From Pseudomonas vancouverensis (GTDB lineage: Bacteria > Pseudomonadota > Gammaproteobacteria > Pseudomonadales > Pseudomonadaceae), in assembly GCF_004348895.1 (NCBI RefSeq), contig NZ_RRZK01000009.1, positions 1 through 64,000 on the forward strand: DNA of 64,000 nucleotides, in the 5' to 3' direction. Positions 26,482 to 35,367 of this stretch are shown here, piece after piece; position 1 is the stretch's first letter, and every line of letters begins with the position of its first letter. Both the position numbers and the translations under genes were made by a program. The notes beneath the pieces were generated by a model, which was not told the origin of the DNA, ran no database searches, and worked only from the letters and a program-made list of their open reading frames with translations.

Positions 26482-27765
26482 ATGACTGACACCCGCAACG
26501 GCGAGGACAACGGCAAGCTGCTCTATTGCTCCTTCTGTGGCAAAAGCCAGCATGAAGTGCGCAAATTGATTGCCGGCCCCTCGGTCTTTATCTGCGACGA
26601 GTGCGTCGACCTGTGCAATGACATCATCCGTGAGGAGGTGCAGGAAGCACAGGCTGAAAGCAACGCGCATAAATTGCCTTCGCCTAAAGAAATCAGCGGC
26701 ATCCTTGATCAGTACGTGATTGGTCAGGAGCGTGCGAAAAAGGTTCTGGCCGTAGCGGTGTACAACCACTACAAGCGTCTGAACCAGCGTGACAAAAAGA
26801 ATGACGACGTCGAACTCGGCAAGAGCAACATCCTGCTGATCGGCCCGACAGGCTCGGGTAAAACCCTGCTTGCCGAAACCCTGGCCCGCTTGCTGAACGT
26901 TCCGTTCACCATCGCCGACGCTACCACCCTCACCGAGGCGGGTTACGTGGGTGAAGATGTCGAGAACATCATTCAGAAGCTGTTGCAGAAATGCGATTAC
27001 GATGTGGAAAAGGCCCAGATGGGTATTGTCTACATCGATGAAATCGACAAGATTTCGCGCAAATCCGACAACCCGTCGATCACCCGGGACGTTTCCGGTG
27101 AAGGCGTGCAGCAGGCCCTGCTCAAGCTGATCGAAGGCACGGTCGCTTCCGTTCCGCCTCAAGGCGGTCGCAAGCATCCGCAGCAGGAATTCCTGCAGGT
27201 CGATACGCGTAACATCCTGTTCATCTGCGGCGGTGCATTCTCCGGCCTGGAGAAGGTCATCCAGAACCGTTCCACCAAGGGTGGTATCGGCTTCAACGCG
27301 GAAGTGCGCAGCAAGGAAGAAGGCAAGAAAGTCGGTGAATCCCTGCGTGAAGTCGAGCCAGACGATCTGGTCAAGTTCGGCCTGATCCCGGAATTCGTCG
27401 GTCGTCTGCCGGTTCTGGCGACGCTGGACGAGCTTGATGAGGCTGCACTGATGCAGATTCTCACCGAGCCGAAAAACGCCTTGACCAAGCAATATGCCAA
27501 GTTGTTCGAGATGGAAGGTGTGGATCTGGAGTTCCGTACAGATGCACTGAAATCGGTCGCCAAGCGTGCCCTGGAGCGTAAAACCGGTGCCCGTGGCCTG
27601 CGTTCGATTCTCGAAGGTGTGCTGCTCGACACGATGTACGAAATTCCCTCGCAGTCTGAGGTGAGCAAGGTCGTCATCGATGAAAGTGTTATCGAAGGCA
27701 AGTCCAAGCCACTGTACATCTACGAAAACAGTGAGCCGACTGCCAAGGCCGCGCCAGACGCCTAA
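26482..27765 (+). CDS. clpX: ClpX ATPase, specificity subunit of ClpXP
   Basis: 427 aa. The N-terminal zinc-binding domain has paired cysteines (CSFCGK and CDECVDLC, residues about 14-40). The AAA+ domain has Walker A GPTGSGKT near 121 and Walker [10 protein letters not shown] near 183. The IGF-loop region for ClpP docking (IGFNAEV) is present. Start at 26482 ([10 protein letters not shown]) as in other pseudomonads. Followed by a terminator, so lon is transcribed separately. Confidence 0.97.
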   Translation: MTDTRNGEDNGKLLYCSFCGKSQHEVRKLIAGPSVFICDECVDLCNDIIREEVQEAQAESNAHKLPSPKEISGILDQYVIGQERAKKVLAVAVYNHYKRLNQRDKKNDDVELGKSNILLIGPTGSGKTLLAETLARLLNVPFTIADATTLTEAGYVGEDVENIIQKLLQKCDYDVEKAQMGIVYIDEIDKISRKSDNPSITRDVSGEGVQQALLKLIEGTVASVPPQGGRKHPQQEFLQVDTRNILFICGGAFSGLEKVIQNRSTKGGIGFNAEVRSKEEGKKVGESLREVEPDDLVKFGLIPEFVGRLPVLATLDELDEAALMQILTEPKNALTKQYAKLFEMEGVDLEFRTDALKSVAKRALERKTGARGLRSILEGVLLDTMYEIPSQSEVSKVVIDESVIEGKSKPLYIYENSEPTAKAAPDA

Positions 27766-27787
27766 GCGTCACGCAGCTGAAATAAAG

Positions 27788-27808
27788 AAGGGGCCTTCGG
27801 GCCCCTTT
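27788..27808 (+). terminator. Terminator after clpX
   Basis: AAGGGGCC TTCG GGCCCCTT, a stem closed by a UUCG-type tetraloop, with a short T run. Confidence 0.85.
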
Positions 27809-27906
27809 GCTATTGTGGGCGCGGGCATGCCTGCGATAGCTGTTGGGCGTTCGAGGCTTTTGTGTAGTCGTCCAGGCCCGCGATCTTCAAGAGATCTTTT
27901 TATCCG

Positions 27907-27935
27907 CTTGTTTTTTTCGAAACTAGCCCCCATCT
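27907..27935 (+). promoter_or_regulatory. Candidate sigma-32 heat-shock promoter of lon
   Basis: CTTGTTT (27907-27913) and CCCCATCT (27928-27935) with a 14-nt spacer match the sigma-32 pattern (CTTGAAA, CCCCATNT). It lies about 60 nt before the lon start; lon is a classical heat-shock gene. Confidence 0.6.
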
Positions 27936-27993
27936 TGGTTTCAAGCTTACTTCCATCTGTTTACGGCCTTATGGCCGCCGTAGAGGCGAAATC

Positions 27994-30390
27994 ATGAAGA
28001 CAACCATCGAATTGCCTCTCCTGCCATTGCGTGATGTCGTGGTTTATCCGCACATGGTTATCCCGCTGTTCGTGGGGCGCGAGAAATCCATCGAAGCCCT
28101 CGAGGCCGCGATGACGGGCGACAAGCAGATTCTGCTGCTGGCCCAGAGAAACCCGGCTGACGACGATCCTGGTGAAGATGCCCTGTATCGCGTCGGTACC
28201 ATTGCGACTGTCCTGCAGTTGCTCAAGCTGCCTGATGGCACCGTCAAGGTGCTGGTCGAAGGCGAACAACGCGGTACCGTCGAGCGTTTCATCGAAGTGG
28301 ACGGCCACTGCCGTGCCGAAGTTTCCCTGATCGAAGAAGTCGACGCACCTGAGCGTGAGTCGGAAGTCTTCGTGCGCAGCCTGCTGTCGCAGTTCGAGCA
28401 ATATGTGCAGTTGGGCAAGAAGGTCCCGGCTGAAGTCCTGTCGTCGCTCAACAGCATCGACGAGCCTGGTCGCCTGGTGGATACCATGGCTGCCCACATG
28501 GCGCTGAAAATCGAGCAGAAGCAGGAAATCCTCGAAATCATCGATTTGTCGGCCCGGGTCGAGCACGTCCTGGCGTTGCTCGATGCCGAGATCGATCTGC
28601 TGCAGGTCGAAAAACGCATTCGTGGTCGCGTCAAAAAGCAAATGGAGCGCAGTCAGCGCGAGTACTACCTGAATGAGCAGATGAAGGCCATTCAGAAAGA
28701 ACTCGGCGACAGCGACGAAGGCCACAACGAAGTCGAGGAACTGAAAAAGCGTATCGACGCCGCTGGTCTGCCTAAAGACGCGTTGGCCAAGGCCACCGCG
28801 GAACTGAACAAACTCAAGCAAATGTCGCCGATGTCGGCAGAAGCGACCGTGGTCCGCTCCTACATCGACTGGCTGGTACAGGTGCCTTGGAAGGCCCAGA
28901 GCAAGGTCCGTCTGGATCTGGCGCGCGCCGAAGACATTCTTGATGCGGACCACTACGGTCTGGAAGAGGTCAAGGAACGCATCCTCGAATACCTCGCCGT
29001 GCAGAAGCGCGTGAAGAAAATTCGTGGTCCGGTGTTGTGCCTGGTCGGTCCTCCTGGGGTGGGTAAAACCTCCCTGGCCGAGTCGATTGCCCATGCCACC
29101 AACCGTAAATTCGTGCGCATGGCCCTCGGTGGCGTGCGTGACGAAGCGGAAATCCGTGGTCATCGCCGTACTTACATCGGTTCGATGCCGGGAAGATTGA
29201 TTCAAAAGATGACAAAGGTGGGCGTGCGCAACCCGCTGTTCCTGCTCGATGAAATCGACAAGATGGGCAGCGACATGCGCGGCGATCCGGCATCTGCATT
29301 GCTGGAAGTGCTCGATCCGGAGCAGAACCACAACTTCAACGATCACTATCTGGAAGTCGATTACGACCTGTCCGATGTGATGTTCCTGTGCACCTCGAAC
29401 TCGATGAACATTCCACCGGCGCTTCTGGACCGGATGGAAGTGATTCGTCTGCCGGGTTACACCGAAGACGAGAAGATCAACATCGCCGTCAAATACCTCT
29501 CGCCCAAGCAGATCACGGCCAACGGCCTGAAGAAAGGCGAGCTGGAATTCGACGAAGAAGCCATTCGCGACATCATCCGCTACTACACCCGCGAAGCCGG
29601 TGTACGGGGGCTGGAGCGCCAGATTGCCAAGGTTTGTCGCAAGGCGGTCAAGGAGCATGCGCTGGAAAAACGCTTCTCGGTGAAAGTGACCGCAGACATG
29701 CTGGAGCACTTTCTGGGCGTGCGTAAGTTCCGTTATGGCCTGGCTGAACAGCAGGACCAGATCGGTCAGGTGACTGGCCTGGCGTGGACCCAGGTGGGCG
29801 GCGAATTGCTGACCATCGAAGCCGCCGTCGTACCGGGCAAGGGCCAGTTGATCAAGACCGGTTCCCTGGGTGACGTGATGGTCGAGTCGATCACCGCTGC
29901 GTTGACCGTGGTTCGTAGCCGGGCGAAGAGCCTGGGGATCCCTCTGGACTTCCACGAGAAGCGCGACACGCACATCCATATGCCGGAAGGGGCGACGCCG
30001 AAAGACGGCCCTAGCGCCGGTGTGGGCATGTGTACCGCCCTTGTCTCGGCCCTGACCAGCATCCCGGTGCGAGCCGATGTCGCCATGACCGGCGAAATCA
30101 CCTTGCGTGGCCAGGTCCTGGCAATTGGTGGTTTGAAAGAAAAACTGCTGGCTGCCCACCGCGGTGGAATCAAGACAGTGATCATTCCTGAAGAGAACGT
30201 GCGTGATCTCAAAGAGATTCCGGACAATATCAAGCAGGATCTACAGATTAAACCGGTTAAATGGATTGACGAGGTCCTGCAAATTGCGCTGCAATACGCG
30301 CCGGAGCCCTTGCCGGATGTGGCTCCGGAGATTGTCGCGAAGGACGAAAAACGCGAGTCGGATTCCAAGGAAAGAATTAGCACGCATTAG
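27994..30390 (+). CDS. lon: ATP-dependent protease Lon
   Basis: 798 aa. Cytosolic AAA+ protease for damaged and regulatory proteins. N-terminal substrate-binding LON domain (starts PLLPLRDVVVYPHMVIPLFV), coiled coil, Walker A GPPGVGKT (Lys358), Walker B LFLLDEIDK and a C-terminal protease domain with the Ser-Lys dyad Ser674 (DGPSAGVGM) and Lys717 (IGGLKEKLL). The C terminus carries a short charged tail. Preceded by a sigma-32-like promoter and followed by hupB. Confidence 0.97.
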   Translation: MKTTIELPLLPLRDVVVYPHMVIPLFVGREKSIEALEAAMTGDKQILLLAQRNPADDDPGEDALYRVGTIATVLQLLKLPDGTVKVLVEGEQRGTVERFIEVDGHCRAEVSLIEEVDAPERESEVFVRSLLSQFEQYVQLGKKVPAEVLSSLNSIDEPGRLVDTMAAHMALKIEQKQEILEIIDLSARVEHVLALLDAEIDLLQVEKRIRGRVKKQMERSQREYYLNEQMKAIQKELGDSDEGHNEVEELKKRIDAAGLPKDALAKATAELNKLKQMSPMSAEATVVRSYIDWLVQVPWKAQSKVRLDLARAEDILDADHYGLEEVKERILEYLAVQKRVKKIRGPVLCLVGPPGVGKTSLAESIAHATNRKFVRMALGGVRDEAEIRGHRRTYIGSMPGRLIQKMTKVGVRNPLFLLDEIDKMGSDMRGDPASALLEVLDPEQNHNFNDHYLEVDYDLSDVMFLCTSNSMNIPPALLDRMEVIRLPGYTEDEKINIAVKYLSPKQITANGLKKGELEFDEEAIRDIIRYYTREAGVRGLERQIAKVCRKAVKEHALEKRFSVKVTADMLEHFLGVRKFRYGLAEQQDQIGQVTGLAWTQVGGELLTIEAAVVPGKGQLIKTGSLGDVMVESITAALTVVRSRAKSLGIPLDFHEKRDTHIHMPEGATPKDGPSAGVGMCTALVSALTSIPVRADVAMTGEITLRGQVLAIGGLKEKLLAAHRGGIKTVIIPEENVRDLKEIPDNIKQDLQIKPVKWIDEVLQIALQYAPEPLPDVAPEIVAKDEKRESDSKERISTH

Positions 30391-30413
30391 TACGTATTTG
30401 CCTGGGGGGCTTG

Positions 30414-30442
30414 TTGACAGTTTTTTAGAGCCCTTGTTATAA
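30414..30442 (+). promoter_or_regulatory. Sigma-70 promoter of hupB
   Basis: TTGACA (30414-30419), 17-nt spacer, TTATAA (30437-30442): consensus spacing and a perfect -35. Transcription would start near 30449, about 90 nt before the hupB start. Confidence 0.8.
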
Positions 30443-30538
30443 AGCGGCTCTTAAGTGTCTGTAGGCCATTCAGCACTCGTTTTTGCTTTCACCAAAAAAA
30501 CTTAGAATCATACTCAAATAGATATAAGGGGACTTAGA

Positions 30539-30811
30539 GTGAACAAGTCGGAACTGATTGATGCTATCGCTGCATCCGCTGATATCCCGAAAGCTGCTGC
30601 TGGCCGTGCGCTGGACGCTGTAATCGAATCCGTCACTGGCGCTCTCAAGGCTGGCGACTCTGTTGTTCTGGTTGGTTTCGGTACTTTCTCCGTAACTGAT
30701 CGTCCAGCTCGCATCGGTCGTAACCCACAGACCGGTAAGACTCTGGAAATCGCAGCAGCCAAAAAACCAGGTTTCAAAGCCGGTAAAGCACTGAAAGAAG
30801 CTGTCAACTAA
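30539..30811 (+). CDS. hupB: DNA-binding protein HU-beta
   Basis: 90-aa nucleoid protein, the exact family length. Start GTG at 30539 with AAGGGGA upstream. The product begins [11 protein letters not shown] and carries the HU/IHF signature [21 protein letters not shown] near residues 45-65 on the DNA-binding arm. It lies between lon and ppiD as in other gamma-proteobacteria. Confidence 0.96.
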   Translation: MNKSELIDAIAASADIPKAAAGRALDAVIESVTGALKAGDSVVLVGFGTFSVTDRPARIGRNPQTGKTLEIAAAKKPGFKAGKALKEAVN

Positions 30812-30865
30812 GTTTCGATTCAGGTTTTTACCCATCCGGGTCGGGGTCATGCCTGACTTGGCAGC

Positions 30866-30942
30866 GGAGCGGCAGTCTGAGGGCAGGTCGCCGGTTCAAG
30901 ACGCCGAGGGTCGCCAGTTCGAACCCTCGATCCGCTCCGCCA
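30866..30942 (+). pseudogene. tRNA-like relic (77 nt, tRNA-Asp-like ends)
   Basis: Exactly 77 nt with a perfect 7-bp acceptor stem (GGAGCGG/CCGCTCC), discriminator G and encoded CCA, like bacterial tRNA-Asp. The D, anticodon and T arms do not fold normally; the T region pairs only as GAGGGT/ACCCTC with a 12-nt loop. A GTC anticodon is not at the expected place. A hairpin terminator follows 9 nt later, as behind the real tRNAs in this window. Most likely a decayed tRNA gene; a tRNA-like small RNA is the alternative. Confidence 0.45.
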
Positions 30943-30950
30943 GTTACGAG

Positions 30951-30975
30951 AAGGCGCATCCTCGGATGCGCCTTT
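30951..30975 (+). terminator. Terminator after the tRNA-like element
   Basis: AAGGCGCATCC TC GGATGCGCCTT, an 11-bp stem with a 2-nt loop followed by a short pyrimidine run. It ends the hupB/tRNA-like transcript before ppiD. Confidence 0.7.
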
Positions 30976-31044
30976 CTTCTATCCGGATTCTACCCACGCT
31001 CCACGGTTGCCTAATTTTGAAGTTCAACCGTTTCTGGGGGACGC

Positions 31045-32916
31045 ATGCTGCAGAATATCAGGGACAATTCACAAGGCTGGATTGCCAAGACCATTATCGG
31101 GGTCATCGTTGCACTGATGGCTTTGACCGGTTTCGACGCCATTTTCAAGGCCACCACGCACAGCAATGATGCGGCCAAGGTCAATGGCGAACAGATCAGC
31201 CAGAACGAGCTGAGCCAGGCGGTCGATATGCAACGCCGTCAGCTCATGCAACAACTGGGCAAGGATTTCGACGCTTCGCTGCTCGATGAAAAAATGCTCC
31301 GCGAATCGGCTCTCAAGGGCCTGATCGATCGCAAACTGCTGCTGCAAGGCGCAGAAAAATCCAAATTCGCTTTCTCCGAAGCCGCTCTTGATCAAGTGAT
31401 CCTGCAAACGCCTGAATTTCAGGTCGACGGCAAGTTCAGTCCTGAGCGTTTCGACCAGGTGATTCGCCAGCTCGGCTACAGCCGCATGCAGTTCCGCCAG
31501 ATGCTGGCCCAGGAAATGCTGATCGGCCAACTGCGCGCCGGTCTGGCTGGCAGCGGTTTTGTCACCGACGCACAGGTACTGGCTTTCGCCCATCTGGAAA
31601 AGCAGACCCGCGACTTCGCCTCCCTGAACATCAAGGCTGACCCGGCCGCCGTGAAGCTGACCGATGATGAGGTCAAGGCTTACTACGACGAGCACGCCAA
31701 AGAGTTCATGACCCCGGATCAGGTGGTCATCGATTACCTGGAGCTGAAGAAGTCTTCCTTCTTTGATCAGGTCGCCGTCAAGGACGAAGACCTGCAAGCG
31801 GCTTACCAGAAAGAAATTGCCAACCTGTCCGAACAGCGTCGGGCTGCGCACATCCTGATCGAAGTCAACGACAAGACTACCGAAGCGCAAGCCAAGGCGA
31901 AGATCGAAGACATCCAGGCGCGTCTGGCCAAGGGTGAGAAGTTCGAAGCACTGGCCAAGGAGTTCTCCCAGGACCCTGGCTCGGCGAACAACGGCGGTGA
32001 CCTGGGTTATGCCGGTCCTGGGGTCTACGACCCTGCGTTCGAAAAAGCCCTGTACGCGTTGAACAAGGACCAGGTGTCGGAGCCGATCCGTACAGATTTC
32101 GGCTACCACCTGATCAAGCTGCTGGGCGTGGAAGCACCTGAAGTGCCTACATTGGCCAGCCTGAAAGACAAGCTGACGCATGCCTTGAAAACCCAGGAAG
32201 TCGAGCAACGTTTCGTTGAAGCGAGCAAGCAACTGGAAGACGCGGCGTTCGAAGCGTCCGATCTGGCACAGCCTGCACAGGACCTGAAGCTGACCGTGCA
32301 CACCTCCAAGCCGTTCGGCCGTGAAGGTGGCGAAGGCATTGCTGCCAATCGTGCGGTGATCACCGCGGCGTTCAGCCCGGAAGTACTGGACGAAGGTGCC
32401 AACAGCACGGCCATCGAACTCGATCCGGAAACCGTGATCGTGTTGCGTGCCAAGGAGCACCTGAAGCCTGCGCAGCTGCCGCTGGAAACGGTTTCTTCGG
32501 CGATCCGTGTGCAGTTGGCCAAGGAGCACGCCAGTGCTGCGGCCAAGACCAAGGCTGACGAGGTGATCGCCAACCTGCGTGATGGCAAGACGCCGTTGAA
32601 CCAGGCGGTCGACGGTCAGAACTGGAAGGTTGTCGAAGCGGCCACCCGCGCTCAGGAAGGGGTTGACCCGGCTGTGTTGCAGGCGCTGTTCCGCATGCCG
32701 AAACCGGCTGCCAAGGACAAGCCGACCTTCACCAGCGTGACGCTGGCTGACGGCAGCCTGATGATCGTGCGCCTCAACGGGGTGAACGACGCAGCAACGC
32801 CAACTGACGAAGAGAAGGCGCAATACCGTCGCTACCTCGCTTCGCGTATTGGCCAGCAAGACTTTGCTGCCTATCGCAAGCAGCTGGAAAGCGAAGCGGA
32901 CATCAAGCGTTACTGA
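31045..32916 (+). CDS. ppiD: Periplasmic chaperone/isomerase PpiD
   Basis: 623 aa, anchored in the inner membrane by one N-terminal helix (residues about 13-32, IAKTIIGVIVALMALTGF) with the rest in the periplasm. It has a SurA-like N-terminal chaperone region, a parvulin domain around 265-360 (AAHILIEVND to SEPIRTDFGYHLIKLLG) and a C-terminal chaperone lobe. It assists outer-membrane protein folding at the Sec exit. Length is normal for Pseudomonas. Closed by a strong terminator. Confidence 0.95.
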   Translation: MLQNIRDNSQGWIAKTIIGVIVALMALTGFDAIFKATTHSNDAAKVNGEQISQNELSQAVDMQRRQLMQQLGKDFDASLLDEKMLRESALKGLIDRKLLLQGAEKSKFAFSEAALDQVILQTPEFQVDGKFSPERFDQVIRQLGYSRMQFRQMLAQEMLIGQLRAGLAGSGFVTDAQVLAFAHLEKQTRDFASLNIKADPAAVKLTDDEVKAYYDEHAKEFMTPDQVVIDYLELKKSSFFDQVAVKDEDLQAAYQKEIANLSEQRRAAHILIEVNDKTTEAQAKAKIEDIQARLAKGEKFEALAKEFSQDPGSANNGGDLGYAGPGVYDPAFEKALYALNKDQVSEPIRTDFGYHLIKLLGVEAPEVPTLASLKDKLTHALKTQEVEQRFVEASKQLEDAAFEASDLAQPAQDLKLTVHTSKPFGREGGEGIAANRAVITAAFSPEVLDEGANSTAIELDPETVIVLRAKEHLKPAQLPLETVSSAIRVQLAKEHASAAAKTKADEVIANLRDGKTPLNQAVDGQNWKVVEAATRAQEGVDPAVLQALFRMPKPAAKDKPTFTSVTLADGSLMIVRLNGVNDAATPTDEEKAQYRRYLASRIGQQDFAAYRKQLESEADIKRY

Positions 32917-32937
32917 TGCCTGCCTGAGTTCCACGAC

Positions 32938-32968
32938 AAAAAACCCCAGCCGAAAGCTGGGGTTTTTT
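32938..32968 (+). terminator. Terminator after ppiD
   Basis: AACCCCAGC CGAAA GCTGGGGTT stem preceded by A and followed by six T residues. Confidence 0.9.
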
Positions 32969-33114
32969 CGTTGGACCGTACATCGATTGCCCGGGTGACT
33001 TTTTCTTCATTTCGGGGTCAACCCACCTGTAACCGTTTTAAGACACAATCGATGCTCCGCAAAGCTTCGATCTGTAGCACAATACGCCCCGAACCGTTTT
33101 CCTCAGGATGTTCA

Positions 33115-33975
33115 ATGTCTAAATCATTTCCCATGCGGGTTGCCGTGTTGGCCGCCGTGCTGGCCGTTGCGGCCGGTTGTTCGTCGAACAAGGGCGCCAT
33201 CTATGAGCATGAGAAGTTTGACGATTCCGGTACGTTTTCCCGCAACTACCCGGTCAGCGACGCGCAAAGCTGTGAAGCCGCCCGTCGTGCCTTGCTCAGC
33301 CAGGGCTACATCATTACCAGCAACGATCCCAAACTGATTTCCGGTCACAAGAGTTTCCAGCAGACCGGCGAAAATCACATGGAGATCAGCTTCAGTGTCG
33401 TGTGCACCGATGACGGCAGCGAGAAGCATCACGCCACGGTGTTCGCCAACGCCCTGCAGGATCGCTACGCGCTGAAGAAGACCAACAACTCCGCCAGCCT
33501 CGGCGTCGGCGTCTTGGGTTCGGTGTCGATGCCGATCGGCTCGTCCGACGACTCGATGGTCAAGGTTGCCAGTGAAACCGTAACGTCGGCCAAGTTCTAC
33601 GATCGCTTCTTTGGATTGATCGAAATGTTCCTGCCGGCGGAAGCGAAGAAGGCTGCACACATTACCGAGAAGCCGAAGACCGACCTGGGTGTGCCTGAAA
33701 CCAAGGCTGCGCCGGCTGCACTCGCGCCAACACCCGCAGCTGCGCCTGCCGCAGAGTCGATCCCGGCGGCACCGGTACTGGCGCCAGTACCAGTCGAGGC
33801 AACGCCAGTTGCGTCTGAAACGGTAGTGCCAGCACCTGCACCAGCCCCTTCGGCTACTCCGGTTGATAACGCTCAGCCGGCGGCGCCTGAGGAAGTCATT
33901 ACGCCACCGAGCAACCCGGCCGACATGCCGCCACCTGGCGAGCCGATCCCGGCGATGCCTGCTTCCGGCCAGTGA
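33115..33975 (+). CDS. DUF2242 family lipoprotein
   Basis: 286 aa. The signal peptide ends in a lipobox (AVAAGC, Cys22). Residues about 30-185 look like the DUF2242 domain (HEKFDDSGTFSRNYP, then SCEAARRALLSQGYIITSNDP). The last third is a long Pro/Ala-rich, low-complexity tail (repeated PAPAPAPSA-type stretches) that could span periplasm or peptidoglycan. The start at 33115 has CAGGA upstream and places the signal peptide at the N terminus. Function unknown. Confidence 0.8.
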   Translation: MSKSFPMRVAVLAAVLAVAAGCSSNKGAIYEHEKFDDSGTFSRNYPVSDAQSCEAARRALLSQGYIITSNDPKLISGHKSFQQTGENHMEISFSVVCTDDGSEKHHATVFANALQDRYALKKTNNSASLGVGVLGSVSMPIGSSDDSMVKVASETVTSAKFYDRFFGLIEMFLPAEAKKAAHITEKPKTDLGVPETKAAPAALAPTPAAAPAAESIPAAPVLAPVPVEATPVASETVVPAPAPAPSATPVDNAQPAAPEEVITPPSNPADMPPPGEPIPAMPASGQ

Positions 33976-34233
33976 TGGACGTTCGCGTGACGGGATCGGC
34001 TTGATCGACAGCGATTCCGTCCCGCAAGCAAAGATTGACCCGCATCAAACCAGGCCGCTGTTCTGCGGCTTTCAGCGAAAAATCCCGTGATAAATTCCTG
34101 ACCGCCTGCTACGTTTTATTCAGTAGCGACGACCTGTCGTGCCAGCGTCATTTTTCTTTCACCCGGGCACTTTATGCTCAGGTTGCAGGTCATTAACTCA
34201 GACGTTTCTACAGGTGTGTTGGGGGATTCAAAA

Positions 34234-34320
34234 ATGGATGATTATCAAGAAGAGTTGCTCGAGTACCAGGCTTTCGAACTGGATCCGCCGGAGCCTGCAG
34301 AAGACGCTACCGAGCTGTAA
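34234..34320 (+). CDS. Possible 28-aa acidic small protein
   Basis: ATG at 34234 with GGGGGA 8 nt upstream opens a 28-codon frame: MDDYQEELLEYQAFELDPPE then PAEDATEL. It is strongly acidic and probably helical at its start. It ends 3 nt before the stop of the convergent AraC gene. The good ribosome-binding site is the main support; conservation was not tested. Confidence 0.45.
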   Translation: MDDYQEELLEYQAFELDPPEPAEDATEL

Positions 34321-34323
34321 GCG

Positions 34324-35364
34324 TCAGGCGGATTGGCGATGACTGCGGCGAAATTCGCCAGGCGTCTGTCCATTCCAGCGTTTGAATGCGCGTTGAAAGG
34401 CTTCGGCTGAGGCAAAACCCAGCAGGTAGGCGATTTCACCGAAGGCCAGTTCGGTATCGCGTATGTAGGTCATGGCCAGGTCGCGACGGGTGTCGTTGAG
34501 AATCGCCCGAAACTGCGTGCCTTCTTCGGCCAGTTTGCGACGCAAGGTCCAGGTGGGCAGCTTCAGGCGTGCCGCCACTTCTTCCAGGTCGGGTTCCCGA
34601 CCACCACTGAGCAACGGTCCCAGCAATGCGATGATTCTCTCTCGCAGGCTGCGGGTGCGTGTCAGTTGCTCCAGCTCCCGTTCACACAGTTGCAGCAAGT
34701 GCCGCCAGGTGCTCGGACAATGCTCGGGGTTACGTTGGGCGAGGCTCGCAAGACTCAAGCGCAGTTGATTGTGCTCGGTACCAAACTGAATCGGGCAGTC
34801 ACCCAGCACCTCATAGGCCGCGCGGTAATCGGGTGCTTCGAATTCGATTTCAATGCGTTCGGCGCGCAGTGGGGCAGGGCTCAGGCCGGACAATTGCTGC
34901 AACCACCCGGCGATGATCGAGTCCACCACAAAGCGGTTGTAGGCGTTGTAGGGGCTGATGGAGTAGAAGCGCAGCCAGGCGCCTTGGGCGTCTTCGTGAA
35001 AGCTGGATTGACCGCGATAGTTGGAGCCGTAGAGCGCTTCGAAACGAATCAGGCAGCGCGCCGCTTCGCGTACTGTCGGTGCCTGGGCCGCCGTCACGCC
35101 AGCAAGGCCGGCCTGACTCAAGCGGCTGAGCTGTCCCATGCGCAAGCCGAGAGCCGGGTCGGCAGTCAATTGAATGGCCGCGTGACCCAGGCGCATGTAG
35201 CGCGGTATCGACAGCCGCGCACCTGCTTCGCTCAGGCGGGCCGTATCCAGGCCGTATTGTTCGAGCAGCGGCTGTGGGTCCACGTCATGACTACGCACCG
35301 CGTCGGCCAGGCTGTGGACGAAGCCTACCGACAGATCACCGAGACGCATCGGCAGCGGTTTCAT
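34324..35364 (-). CDS. AraC family transcriptional regulator
   Basis: 346 aa. The large N-terminal domain is of the type found in OruR/ArgR-like Pseudomonas regulators (VHSLADAVRSHDVDPQPLLEQYGL near residue 16). The C-terminal AraC DNA-binding domain has two helix-turn-helices, the second with FGEIAYLLGFASAEAFQRAF near 310 and the signature end FKRWNGQTPGEFR. It starts 3 nt before the stop of the next minus-strand gene, so the two may be linked or the regulator may lie downstream in one transcript. Effector unknown. Confidence 0.88.
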   Translation of the reverse strand: MKPLPMRLGDLSVGFVHSLADAVRSHDVDPQPLLEQYGLDTARLSEAGARLSIPRYMRLGHAAIQLTADPALGLRMGQLSRLSQAGLAGVTAAQAPTVREAARCLIRFEALYGSNYRGQSSFHEDAQGAWLRFYSISPYNAYNRFVVDSIIAGWLQQLSGLSPAPLRAERIEIEFEAPDYRAAYEVLGDCPIQFGTEHNQLRLSLASLAQRNPEHCPSTWRHLLQLCERELEQLTRTRSLRERIIALLGPLLSGGREPDLEEVAARLKLPTWTLRRKLAEEGTQFRAILNDTRRDLAMTYIRDTELAFGEIAYLLGFASAEAFQRAFKRWNGQTPGEFRRSHRQSA

Positions 35365-35367
35365 GGG

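Noticed and set aside
27961..30159. Long minus-strand frame opposite lon
   Set aside because: Shadow of lon; no motif, biased composition.
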